The notes under the pieces were generated by a model. That model was given only the letters and a program-made list of their open reading frames with translations. It had not been told where the DNA came from and searched no databases. Of a stretch of DNA of 64,000 nucleotides, positions 16,431 through 24,041 are shown piece by piece. The stretch is from Aquamicrobium zhengzhouense (lineage in GTDB: Bacteria > Pseudomonadota > Alphaproteobacteria > Rhizobiales > Rhizobiaceae): NCBI RefSeq assembly GCF_016124105.1, contig NZ_JADGMQ010000002.1, forward strand, positions 1 to 64,000. The letters run 5' to 3'. Position 1 is the first letter of the stretch. The number at the start of each line of letters is the position of its first letter. A program made the translations under genes and the position numbers.

Positions 16431-18350
16431 ATGGTCACGCGTAATATCGTGGAGCCAAACGACTTCGTGCGCGAAATGGATGCGCATTGGTCAGTCAATC
16501 TCGGCAATGCAACAAGTCCGGCGCTTCGTGAGCTGTGGCGCATCGTTGCCAACACCTTCAACAAAGCGATCCTTAACCAGGATAACAAGTGGCGAGTACT
16601 CGAACCAGCTACGGGGACAGGGAAAACACAAAGCATCGTCGTCTATTCCGCACAGATGGCTACGCTAAACGCTAGCAGCGACAGGCTGGCTCGAACCGGC
16701 ATTCTGGTGGTTGTGCGAACGATCAAGCAAGCGGATGAACTGGTCGCTGCGATCAACGCGCGTGTCGGGAAATCTGTGTCCGTCGCACGGCACAGCGAAA
16801 ATCGCACCAATACGAATGACTGCCAGCTGGCGGATGTCCTCGTCATCACTCACTCGGCGTATCAGTCGGCAATTAGCGGCGTCTACCGAGGTTCGAGCGA
16901 GCGATGGTTTGAGTATGTCGATTGGTTGGGTGGCAAGCGTTGCCTGACGATCATCGATGAGGCTTTGGGCAACATCGTCGAGCATCACGAGGTGAATGCC
17001 CAGGACATTCGTAAGGTTTTGGCTGTTTGCGACAAGGAGCTTCGTCAACGCCATATGACGCAAATCAATGCGCTCGAGCGACTGGTGACGACGCTCGATT
17101 ACATGGAGTTCGCCGGTCGGGCAAAGGAAGGAATGCTCTGGAAGGAGCGTCCCGCGGATGAAGAGATATATTGGCCGCGTAGTATGTCGATGGGGAGTTT
17201 GATCGAGGAGATCCGACGTCTGCCACTCGACCTCGACATCTTGCATAGGTCAGATCCACGCGAGCGGCTGTGCTTGTGTGAGCAGTTCGTTAACACACTG
17301 CAGTCCTGCGACCGCATCCTTTGTGGTTGGGCATATTACAGACGGTCTGGTGACTGGCGGACGCTGAATCACGCAGAACTGTTGATCCCCGTGGATCTCC
17401 CCGGGCCAGTGGTGCTGGATGCAACCGCTTCGCAGAACATGCTTTGGGAGCTACTTGGTGACCTTGTCGAACGTCCAGTCTTCCCGTCAAGGGCAAGGTC
17501 GTACAGAAATGTCCGACTACACGTGGCCTACGCCCGTGGACTAGGTAAGGAGAGTATGGAGAAGAAGGGTAAGGAGCGATTGCCGCGGCTCTTCGCCCAT
17601 CTCGAGCGTTCCTGTACCTCCTTGTCAGTGCTCCTTTGCGCTCATAAGCATCTCGAGCCGTTCGCGAGGACGTTAGCACCTTCATTTCACCGGTACGACG
17701 TGGCGCATTGGGGGGCGATAGACGGGAAGAACGACTGGCAGGATTACGACACTGTTGTCATCTTCGGCCTCCCTTACCACGGTGACGTGTGGGCCTTCCG
17801 AACGTTCATGGCGCTCCAAGGACCACCGGAGGATGACTCGTGGTTCGAGTCTCCGACTTGGCGACAGTATCAGCACATCCAAAAGTCGTTGGATCGAAAG
17901 CAGGTGACGGTGTCGTTGATCCAAGCGGTCAATCGAATTCGCTGCCGGAGGGTGTTGAACCAAGAAGGAGACTGCCCAACTTCGGACATCTATCTTCTCT
18001 TGCCGGAAGGACGGGAAGGCTTGGATATGCTTGAGGATATCAGGCTTGAGATGCCCGATATCTCGGTCGTCGGCTGGGACTTCGTACTTGATGGAGCGGA
18101 GGGGGTCGTTCGTCGCCATGAAGGTTATGAGCCGCTGATACGCTTCATGCAGGACCAGCAGCCCGGCTCTTACGCTATGTCTCAAATTCGGGACGCCCTA
18201 GGGTGGACAAGCAACAAGATGAAGGAGGTTGGGCGTGTACTGCGTGATTGCGACCACCATGTTACGCGTAAGCTGGCAGCCCTCGGAGTGGTTGTGAGCA
18301 CCAATCACGGACGTGGACGAGGCGCTCAGACCTGTCTGGTCAAGGTCTAG
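16431..18350 (+). CDS. Superfamily 2 helicase-like ATPase of unknown role
   Basis: This 639-residue protein has no family name I can give. Walker A is PATGTGKTQ (K65), Walker B is IIDEA (D176-E177), a motif III-like LDATAS is at 329-334, DYDTVVIFGLPY is at 439-449, and a motif VI-like IQAVNRIRCRR is at 497-507. Together these indicate an SF2 translocase or helicase with two RecA folds. The last 60 residues (MSQIRDALGWTSNKMKEVGRVL ... LGVVVSTN) look like a winged helix. It has a good RBS, stands alone on its strand and is the only sizeable cargo of the island. Replication helicase, stability factor and anti-phage ATPase are all open. No primase, nuclease or partner gene is adjacent. Confidence 0.72.
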   Translation: MVTRNIVEPNDFVREMDAHWSVNLGNATSPALRELWRIVANTFNKAILNQDNKWRVLEPATGTGKTQSIVVYSAQMATLNASSDRLARTGILVVVRTIKQADELVAAINARVGKSVSVARHSENRTNTNDCQLADVLVITHSAYQSAISGVYRGSSERWFEYVDWLGGKRCLTIIDEALGNIVEHHEVNAQDIRKVLAVCDKELRQRHMTQINALERLVTTLDYMEFAGRAKEGMLWKERPADEEIYWPRSMSMGSLIEEIRRLPLDLDILHRSDPRERLCLCEQFVNTLQSCDRILCGWAYYRRSGDWRTLNHAELLIPVDLPGPVVLDATASQNMLWELLGDLVERPVFPSRARSYRNVRLHVAYARGLGKESMEKKGKERLPRLFAHLERSCTSLSVLLCAHKHLEPFARTLAPSFHRYDVAHWGAIDGKNDWQDYDTVVIFGLPYHGDVWAFRTFMALQGPPEDDSWFESPTWRQYQHIQKSLDRKQVTVSLIQAVNRIRCRRVLNQEGDCPTSDIYLLLPEGREGLDMLEDIRLEMPDISVVGWDFVLDGAEGVVRRHEGYEPLIRFMQDQQPGSYAMSQIRDALGWTSNKMKEVGRVLRDCDHHVTRKLAALGVVVSTNHGRGRGAQTCLVKV

Positions 18351-18461
18351 AGATCGCGAATGGTGGGTAACTCCTATACCAGAGAGGAGACGCCCACCAA
18401 ACAATCAGGGATCGGCGACTGTGGGAGAACTGGGGCGTGCCTCAGCTCCCACATTTGTCGG

Positions 18462-19466
18462 TCATCTGGTTTGCGACAGCTTCTCAGCCAGTCTCGCTTG
18501 GCTGGCATGTGCGTATCTGAAGAGCATCCTCATGTCTCTATGGCCACTGATCGACGCTACTTCGGGGGTGGTCAGACCCAGTTCGAAGAACCGAGAAATC
18601 GCTTCGTGTCTTAGATCATGGAAGTTGAGGTCATCGATGCCAGCTCTCGTCGTCAGGCGGTCCCACGCTAGCCGAAGCGCGATGGGAGACATCGGGAACA
18701 CCTGCTGTCGTACCCCTCCGTCTACCAAGAGGCGGACCTCGTCGAGAACCGCGATGGCCCTGGTGGTCAATGGGATAGTCCTCGAATAGCCGTTTTTCGA
18801 CTCGTGGATGGTCAGGGCGGATCTGGGGAGATCGATGTCTTGCCAGCGCAGCGCCAAGATTTCTCCGCGTCTCATTGCTGTTTCCAGCGCGAAGACGATG
18901 CAGGGCATGACGAGAGGGTTACGGGTACGCGCTGCTGCACTCTGGAGAGCCTCCAGTTCCCCGTCGCGAAGCCGACGCGTTCGCTTGTTATCTCGGACTT
19001 TGAGGCTGAGGGTCGTCAAGGGGTTTGAAGGTAGCGGAAGACCCCACTCGTTCCTCGCGACCTCGAACATGTTGCTAACGGGAGATAGCTGTCGCTTCAG
19101 TGATTTCGCCGAGATCGTCTTGAGGCGCTCGTCGCGATACTCCGCAAAGTCGGTTGTGTTGATCTCTGCAAGGCTCTTTCGGCAAATGCGGTGTCGGCGG
19201 AACGCTCGCAGTATGATGCGCTCGATATCGGCTCCCTTCTTACGCGGAAGTACCTCTGCGATGTAGCGATCGATGACGGAGCCTAGGGATACACTAGCGA
19301 GTTCCTTCCGCGACGGAGCGAGTTCCTGTCGGTCGGCCTTCGTTTCCATCAGGCGAGCCCACTCTTTCGCGTCGGCGAGTTTGTGGAACGTTCGCGAGAC
19401 GGAGGGGAAGCCCTGACGTCTGATCTGAACTTGATATTTGTCTCGGTGTTTTCGGATTGTCGCCAT
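18462..19466 (-). CDS. Tyrosine-type site-specific integrase 2 (tRNA-proximal)
   Basis: This 334-residue integrase has an N-terminal AP2-like arm-binding strand (KYQVQIRRQGFPSVSRTF), a core-binding domain, and a complete catalytic set: Arg in LETAMRRGEILAL, Lys in ESKNGYSRTIPL, His-x-x-Arg in FHDLRHEAISRF, His in SISGHRDM and Tyr in FRYAHA. It begins 105 bp from the 3' end of the right tRNA-Val and reads away from it, with two TGTGACCAG words between. That is the standard layout for the enzyme that inserted the island. It is only distantly like integrase 1. Confidence 0.93.
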   Translation of the reverse strand: MATIRKHRDKYQVQIRRQGFPSVSRTFHKLADAKEWARLMETKADRQELAPSRKELASVSLGSVIDRYIAEVLPRKKGADIERIILRAFRRHRICRKSLAEINTTDFAEYRDERLKTISAKSLKRQLSPVSNMFEVARNEWGLPLPSNPLTTLSLKVRDNKRTRRLRDGELEALQSAAARTRNPLVMPCIVFALETAMRRGEILALRWQDIDLPRSALTIHESKNGYSRTIPLTTRAIAVLDEVRLLVDGGVRQQVFPMSPIALRLAWDRLTTRAGIDDLNFHDLRHEAISRFFELGLTTPEVASISGHRDMRMLFRYAHASQARLAEKLSQTR

Positions 19467-19480
19467 GAGAAAATCTTCGC

Positions 19481-19500
19481 TGTGACCAGTGTGTGACCAG
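19481..19500 (+). promoter_or_regulatory. TGTGACCAG repeats, candidate integrase arm sites (right)
   Basis: Two exact TGTGACCAG copies (19481-19489, 19492-19500) with 11-bp spacing lie between the integrase 2 start and the right tRNA. They match the left-end words in sequence, spacing and strand. They may also be where the integrase represses its own promoter. Confidence 0.55.
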
Positions 19501-19570
19501 CAGCTGAATCTCTCGATTTTTCCGGCGAACTCTCAAGCGATAAAACGATTTCGTTTCAAAGGCTTGAAGG

Positions 19571-19651
<81 letters not shown>

Positions 19652-19721
19652 ACGAGGCGCATACACCACAGGTGGACGCCGTCGTCAATAGTGGAAATCG
19701 CTTGAAGTGCTCTCCTCGAAC

Positions 19722-20084
19722 TCAGGCCGCGTGCAGCATCTTGTCCACCTCGGTGACAAGCTCACGCAGGTGGAAAGGCTTCGAGAGAACCTTCGCGTCG
19801 CGCGGAGCCTTCGAATCCGGGTTCAGCGCAACCGCCGCGAAGCCGGTGATGAACATCACCTTCAGATCAGGGTCGATTTCCGTCGCGCGGCGGGCAAGTT
19901 CAATCCCGTCCATCTCAGGCATCACGATGTCGGTCAGCAGCAGCGAGAATGGCTCCTCGCGCAGTCGCTCATACGCGCTCGCGCCATTGTCGAAGTCGAT
20001 GACATCGTGGCCCGCTCGTTCCAGTGCCTTCACCAGGAAGCGCCGCATATCCTCGTCGTCTTCCGCGAGCAAAATTCTTGCCAT
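19722..20084 (-). CDS. cpdR: Single-domain response regulator CpdR
   Basis: This 120-residue stand-alone receiver has acidic residues E8/D9/D10, phospho-acceptor D52 (LLLTDIVMPEMDG), Thr in MFITGF and K102 in LSKPF, with no output domain. Sequence and position beside N-formylglutamate amidohydrolase and hisN match CpdR of rhizobia. In Caulobacter and Sinorhizobium, unphosphorylated CpdR directs ClpXP to CtrA and other substrates at the cell pole, and the CckA-ChpT relay phosphorylates it. Cell-cycle control is therefore its likely role here. Confidence 0.88.
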   Translation of the reverse strand: MARILLAEDDEDMRRFLVKALERAGHDVIDFDNGASAYERLREEPFSLLLTDIVMPEMDGIELARRATEIDPDLKVMFITGFAAVALNPDSKAPRDAKVLSKPFHLRELVTEVDKMLHAA

Positions 20085-20273
20085 GTAGCCCGTCCGAATC
20101 AGTCAGTCCCCGTTCAGCGTCTGCCGAACACCAGATCAAAGGCGTATATGAGGCCGCTTCTGTAAAGATCAAGTGAATGTCCAGGCTGGGGTGCGACGCG
20201 TCGGAATCTGGACAAAAACGGTTGCGAATGGCACGGTTTAGGCTCGTTTCAGAACCAGGTTATTCTCGGCAAC

Positions 20274-21164
20274 ATGAACGCGACGACCGATTTCGGCATG
20301 ATCCCCCCCTTTGAGGTGTTGGCACCTGCCGAACAGCGTGTTCCGTTCGTGTTCAACTCCCCCCACAGCGGACGATATTATCCGCCGCGCTTTCTCGCCA
20401 TGAGCAAATTGGATCCCATGGCGATACGGCGTTCAGAAGATTGCTTCGTTGACCAGCTTTTCGCGGGTGTTGTGAGCCTTGGGGCGCCGCTGCTGGCAGC
20501 GAACTTTCCGCGTGCCTGGCTCGACGCCAATCGGGAGCCCTGGGAACTCGACCCCCGGATGTTCCATGAGACACTGCCAGGTCACGCCAATACACGCTCG
20601 GCAAGGGTGGTCGGTGGGCTTGGCACGATCCCCCGGCTGGTAGGGGAGGGGCAGGACATTTATTCGGGGAAGATGCCGCTCGCGGAGGCAATCGGACGCA
20701 TCGAGAGCGTCTACAAGCCCTACCATACCCAGCTGAAGCAGTTGCTGGCTTCCACGCATGCGCGGTTCGGCTTCGCCGTGCTCATCGATTGCCATTCGAT
20801 GCCTGCCAGTGTGCGCGTGCCTGATGGGGGTATCCGGCCAGACTTTATCGTTGGGGACAGGTTTGGGGTTGCCTGTGCCCCGGCACTCACCCATGCGGCA
20901 ATCGAGATTTTGTCAGGCATGGGCTACCGCGTTGCGCATAACAAGCCATATGCGGGCGGGTTCATCACCGAGCATTACGGACGCCCGGCCAAGGGCCTTC
21001 ATGCGCTTCAGATTGAGATCAATCGCGGCCTCTACATGAACGAGATCGCCTTCGAGCGCACGGCCGGCTTTGACCAGTTGGTGAGGAACCTCAACCGCTT
21101 CAGCGCGGATATCATGTCCGTTCCGGATCATGAACTTTACGGATTGCCACTCGCGGCCGAATAG
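20274..21164 (+). CDS. N-formylglutamate amidohydrolase family protein
   Basis: This 296-residue protein has the family's zinc-site motifs: FVFNSPHSGRYYPP near residue 25, RSEDCFVDQLF, LIDCHSMPA near 173, and GGFITEHYGRP with HALQIEINRGLYM near 240. The HutG-type enzyme releases formate and glutamate in histidine breakdown. No other hut gene is near, and in related genomes this copy sits beside cpdR, so a more general amidohydrolase role is possible. It diverges from cpdR. Confidence 0.9.
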   Translation: MNATTDFGMIPPFEVLAPAEQRVPFVFNSPHSGRYYPPRFLAMSKLDPMAIRRSEDCFVDQLFAGVVSLGAPLLAANFPRAWLDANREPWELDPRMFHETLPGHANTRSARVVGGLGTIPRLVGEGQDIYSGKMPLAEAIGRIESVYKPYHTQLKQLLASTHARFGFAVLIDCHSMPASVRVPDGGIRPDFIVGDRFGVACAPALTHAAIEILSGMGYRVAHNKPYAGGFITEHYGRPAKGLHALQIEINRGLYMNEIAFERTAGFDQLVRNLNRFSADIMSVPDHELYGLPLAAE

Positions 21165-21189
21165 TTCCGCCACCAGCTGCCCAGCTTCT

Positions 21190-21273
21190 AAAAAAAGGAC
21201 CGCATTGCTTTTGCAACGCGGCCTAAGTCTAGGGAGGAAACGCCCATAAAGGGCATAAACAGGTCGCCCTGTT
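21190..21273 (-). ncRNA. mmgR: suhB-family (MmgR/alpha-r8-like) small RNA
   Basis: On the minus strand a hairpin ACAGG-GCGA-CCTGT is followed by GCCC-TTTAT-GGGC. Next come a pyrimidine-rich single-stranded stretch, GTTTCCTCCCTAGACTTA, and a strong terminator: stem GGCCGCGTTGC/GCAATGCGGTCC with loop AAAA and seven U. A CTTGAC box at 21305-21310 is about 35 bp before the predicted 5' end. The site, between N-formylglutamate amidohydrolase and an inositol-monophosphatase-like gene, matches the Sinorhizobium mmgR locus. MmgR is an Hfq-dependent sRNA limiting polyhydroxybutyrate storage. The 5' end is estimated. Confidence 0.82.
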
Positions 21274-21372
21274 CCTCTTCAGGATCATGCTGCGCGGCAC
21301 AAAAGTCAAGCGAAGTTGGCCAGAGACTGAAATTTATGCGACAGGCTCACGGCGCCTTTCAGGGAGATCGAA

Positions 21373-22152
21373 ATGAGAATCGAAGCGGAATTCATGCAGC
21401 AGATCGCGGCTGCAGCCGCAGAACAGACACTGCCGCGTTTCCGCCAGGCAGGTCTTGTTTCAGCTAACAAGCTGGCGAGTGGCTTTGACCCGGTAACCGA
21501 GGCCGACCGAGAAGCCGAGCAGGCTATCCGGGCGCTGATTCGCGACGCATTTCCCGACCATGGCATTATCGGTGAAGAATTTGGACGCGAAAACGAGGAT
21601 GCGCGCTTCCAGTGGGTGATCGATCCCATTGATGGCACGAGGGCGTTCATCTCGGGCATTCCCCTTTGGGGAACGCTGGTCGGCTTGACCGACAATGGCG
21701 ATGCGGTTGCGGGGATGATGTCGCAGCCCTTCACGGGCGAGCTCTTTTGGGCCGATGAATCATCGAGCCAGTACACGGGTCCCGATGGAAGCCGGACACT
21801 TTCGACACGTCAGACCACCGATCTCGCCGAGGCGACGCTTTGCACGACGACCCCTGCAATGTTCACCGGCTGGCGAGGCGACGTGTACGGAGCGCTTGAG
21901 CAGTCAGTCAGGCTCGCGCGCTACGGTACCGATTGCTACGCCTATGCCATGCTTGCCTCGGGATCTGTCGACCTCGTGGTGGAGACGGGGCTGCAAAGCT
22001 ATGACATCACCGCGATGATCCCGATCATCGAGAAGGCTGGCGGCGTCATCACGACCTGGGATGGCAAGCCTGCGGAAGCGGCCGGCGATATTGTGGCCGC
22101 CGCGACGCCTGCGCTTCACGAAGCAGCCATGAAGATCCTGAACGCCCGCTGA
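21373..22152 (+). CDS. hisN: Histidinol-phosphatase, inositol-monophosphatase type
   Basis: This 259-residue member of the Mg-dependent phosphatase superfamily has GEEFG (E of metal site 1), WVIDPIDGTRAFISG (metal-binding DPIDGT, around residue 85), WADESS and SYDITAMIPIIEKAGGVIT near the end. In alphaproteobacteria without a HisB-type phosphatase, this branch (HisN) removes phosphate from L-histidinol phosphate. General inositol monophosphatase activity cannot be excluded. It converges with the alpha/beta hydrolase, the stop codons directly abutting. Confidence 0.85.
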   Translation: MRIEAEFMQQIAAAAAEQTLPRFRQAGLVSANKLASGFDPVTEADREAEQAIRALIRDAFPDHGIIGEEFGRENEDARFQWVIDPIDGTRAFISGIPLWGTLVGLTDNGDAVAGMMSQPFTGELFWADESSSQYTGPDGSRTLSTRQTTDLAEATLCTTTPAMFTGWRGDVYGALEQSVRLARYGTDCYAYAMLASGSVDLVVETGLQSYDITAMIPIIEKAGGVITTWDGKPAEAAGDIVAAATPALHEAAMKILNAR

Positions 22153-23097
22153 TCAATTGCTTCCGGGGATGAATGCGTCAAATGCCGCGAGCACTTGCTC
22201 GCGGTAGAAGTCTGCTTCCTGGAGAAGCTCGTGGCGCGCGCCATCGATCATGATCAGAGCGCCGGTACGCAGTTTGCGCGCATACTCCTCGATTGCCGAA
22301 GTGCTGACGACACTGTCCTGTCCAGCGCCGATCAGGAGCATCGGGATGCGGATCTCTGTTAAAAAGTCCGGGCTGTTGACTGCGGCCATCGCCTTGGACG
22401 CGGCACGCGCCCAACTCGCTGTCACCCCACCGATGCACAGGTCTGGATAAGCTGTGGCGATGCCGCAGTTCCGGTCGTAGCGCCGTCGATCGCTGGTGAG
22501 TGGGTTCCCTTGAAAGGCCTGTACGCCGCCAGGCTTCCCGCCGTGAACATACATCGTTCCCAAGCCTGCAGCATGCAGGAAGCTTGAAATTGGAGCTGCC
22601 TTTCGCATCGCAAATGAGCGTCCGGGGAAGCCAAGCAGCGGTGCCAGCAGCACCATCCGTTCGATGCGGTTGTAAAGGTGGCGGCAGGCAAGCAGTGAAA
22701 CCAGCGCACCTGTTGAATGCGCCAGAAGATAGTAGGGACCTCGGCAGTCGGGCAAAACGATCTGTTCGAAGAATGGTCCTATGTCGCCTGCATAATGCGC
22801 GAAATCGGCAATGTAGCCGCGATATGGATCCCGCAACAGACGGTCAGACCCGCCCTGTCCGCGCAGATCGAACGTCGCGACACCAAATCCGCGGTCGCTC
22901 AGGTCCTGGACCGTTTCGAAAAATCGCTCGATGCAGTCATTTCTGCCTGGAATGATGACGACGGTACCCTGTAGGGGACGCGCTGCAGCCGGGAAACGGG
23001 CGTAACGAAGCCGCTTGCCCTCCGGCATTTCGATCATGCCGCTCACCGCGCCGGCGGGTATGGGATTGTCCGGCGTCTCGAACAGGCTTCCATCCAT
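22153..23097 (-). CDS. Alpha/beta hydrolase (lysophospholipase-like, S33 hydrolase_4 type)
   Basis: With ATG at 23097 the product has 314 residues. It has VVIIPGRNDCIERFFETVQDLSDRGFGVATFDLRGQGGSDR (oxyanion and strand-4 region), the nucleophile elbow LAHSTGALVSLL (Ser), an acidic residue in PMLLIGAGQDSVVS and His in DGARHELLQEAD, giving a complete triad. A longer open frame to 23355 overlaps the hsp20 control region and has no family support. Substrate unknown: monoacylglycerol or lysophospholipid in homologues. Confidence 0.87.
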   Translation of the reverse strand: MDGSLFETPDNPIPAGAVSGMIEMPEGKRLRYARFPAAARPLQGTVVIIPGRNDCIERFFETVQDLSDRGFGVATFDLRGQGGSDRLLRDPYRGYIADFAHYAGDIGPFFEQIVLPDCRGPYYLLAHSTGALVSLLACRHLYNRIERMVLLAPLLGFPGRSFAMRKAAPISSFLHAAGLGTMYVHGGKPGGVQAFQGNPLTSDRRRYDRNCGIATAYPDLCIGGVTASWARAASKAMAAVNSPDFLTEIRIPMLLIGAGQDSVVSTSAIEEYARKLRTGALIMIDGARHELLQEADFYREQVLAAFDAFIPGSN

Positions 23098-23201
23098 GTT
23101 TTGCGATTCCGTCCCGTGCGAGAAATGCATGCTTCGTGATAGGAACCGGGCGGGCGAATTGCAAAGAGATTTCGCGCGCTCGTACCCACCAGGGAAAGGG
23201 T

Positions 23202-23233
23202 AGGCCGGAAGCGCTGTTTGCAACTTCCGGCCT
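23202..23233. repeat. Perfect hairpin in the hydrolase/hsp20 intergenic region
   Basis: A ten-base perfect stem (AGGCCGGAAG/CTTCCGGCCT) has a 12-base loop. It lies 105 bp upstream of the hydrolase start and well before the heat-shock promoter, with no T-run. It could be a regulatory or repeat palindrome. No function can be assigned. Confidence 0.4.
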
Positions 23234-23390
23234 TCTGACGATCCGGGCGGAAGGGACGGGACACCCGGCTCGCTTCGATGACGGCGACTGGAGGAGGCCG
23301 TCTGTTCGATGTTGGGACCAAGCATATCTGCAGGCAGCTGAACGTCAGCCGACACGACGGTTCATCCCGCGTTCATCAAGATTGCGAGGA

Positions 23391-23419
23391 CTTGAAACGC
23401 GGGTTTGCAATTACCAGAT
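23391..23419 (+). promoter_or_regulatory. Candidate sigma-32 (RpoH) promoter of hsp20
   Basis: CTTGAAA at 23391-23397 matches the RpoH -35 element. Sixteen bases later CCAGAT (23414-23419) is a weaker -10. A start near 23426 would give a leader of about 100 nt, the length usual for ROSE-controlled genes. Confidence 0.5.
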
Positions 23420-23425
23420 GTTGTG

Positions 23426-23535
23426 TGCGGTCGCTGATGACGGGGCCGCTGGCCACAGCGAAATGCCAAGACGGATTTCAGGCTGGCCATACGCGAAACT
23501 TGTTGCTCAACCGGAGAACAGAACTATGCGTCACG
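23426..23535 (+). promoter_or_regulatory. ROSE-like RNA thermometer in hsp20 leader
   Basis: Just before hsp20 the hairpin TGTTGCTC-AACC-GGAGAACA (23501-23520) locks the GGAG ribosome site. TGTT pairs with AACA and CTC with GAG, leaving a single bulged G inside the TTGCT motif. This is the mark of the 3' hairpin of ROSE elements, which melt at heat-shock temperature. ACGC (23491) can also pair with GCGT just after the start codon. Upstream leader hairpins are less clear. The family is known from small heat-shock genes of rhizobia. Confidence 0.72.
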
Positions 23536-23987
23536 TTGATTTTTCGCCGCTCTATCGCTCGACTGTTGGTTTCGATCGCCTTTTCACAATGCTCGACTCG
23601 CTCGGACAGCCGGACAGCGGCCAGAGCTATCCGCCCTACAATATTGAGCGCACCGCTGAAGATGCTTACCGCATCTCGATGGCAGTCGCGGGCTTCTCGG
23701 AAGAGGATCTTTCGATCGAGGCACACCGCAACGTGCTCACCATTAAGGGCGAGAAGACTGACGACCAGTCGGAAGGCACCGAATTCCTGCATCGCGGCAT
23801 CGCTGCGCGCGCCTTCGAGCGTCGCTTCCAGCTCGCCGACCATGTGGAGGTGAATGGGGCGGAACTTAAGAATGGCCTTCTGCACATCTCCCTGAAGCGG
23901 AATATTCCAGAGGAGATGAAGCCGCGCCGTATTGATATTGCAGCCGCGCGGTCGACCACCCCGCAGATCGAGGCGAAAGCAGCCTAA
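23526..23987 (+). CDS. Small heat-shock protein Hsp20/IbpA
   Basis: This 153-residue chaperone begins MRHVDFSPLYRSTVGFDRLF, typical of class A rhizobial sHsps. The alpha-crystallin domain runs about residues 35-130 (YRISMAVAGFSEEDLSIEAHRNVLTIKGEK ... FQLADHVEVNGAELKNGLLHISLKR with the GLL motif). It ends with IPEEMKPRRIDI, including the IxI-like tail. ATG at 23526 is preceded by GGAG held in a ROSE-like hairpin. It binds unfolding proteins and hands them to DnaK/ClpB. Confidence 0.95.
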   Translation: MRHVDFSPLYRSTVGFDRLFTMLDSLGQPDSGQSYPPYNIERTAEDAYRISMAVAGFSEEDLSIEAHRNVLTIKGEKTDDQSEGTEFLHRGIAARAFERRFQLADHVEVNGAELKNGLLHISLKRNIPEEMKPRRIDIAAARSTTPQIEAKAA

Positions 23988-24011
23988 TTCGCCTCTGTTT
24001 CAAGCTTGACT

Positions 24012-24037
24012 GCGGCGCCCTCGGGCGCCGCTTTTGT
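24012..24037. terminator. Rho-independent terminator after hsp20
   Basis: Stem GCGGCGCC/GGCGCCGC (24012-24019, 24024-24031) with a short loop and TTTTGTTT tail, 24 bp after the hsp20 stop and just before the end of the convergent aldolase gene. Confidence 0.9.
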
Positions 24038-24041
24038 TTGC

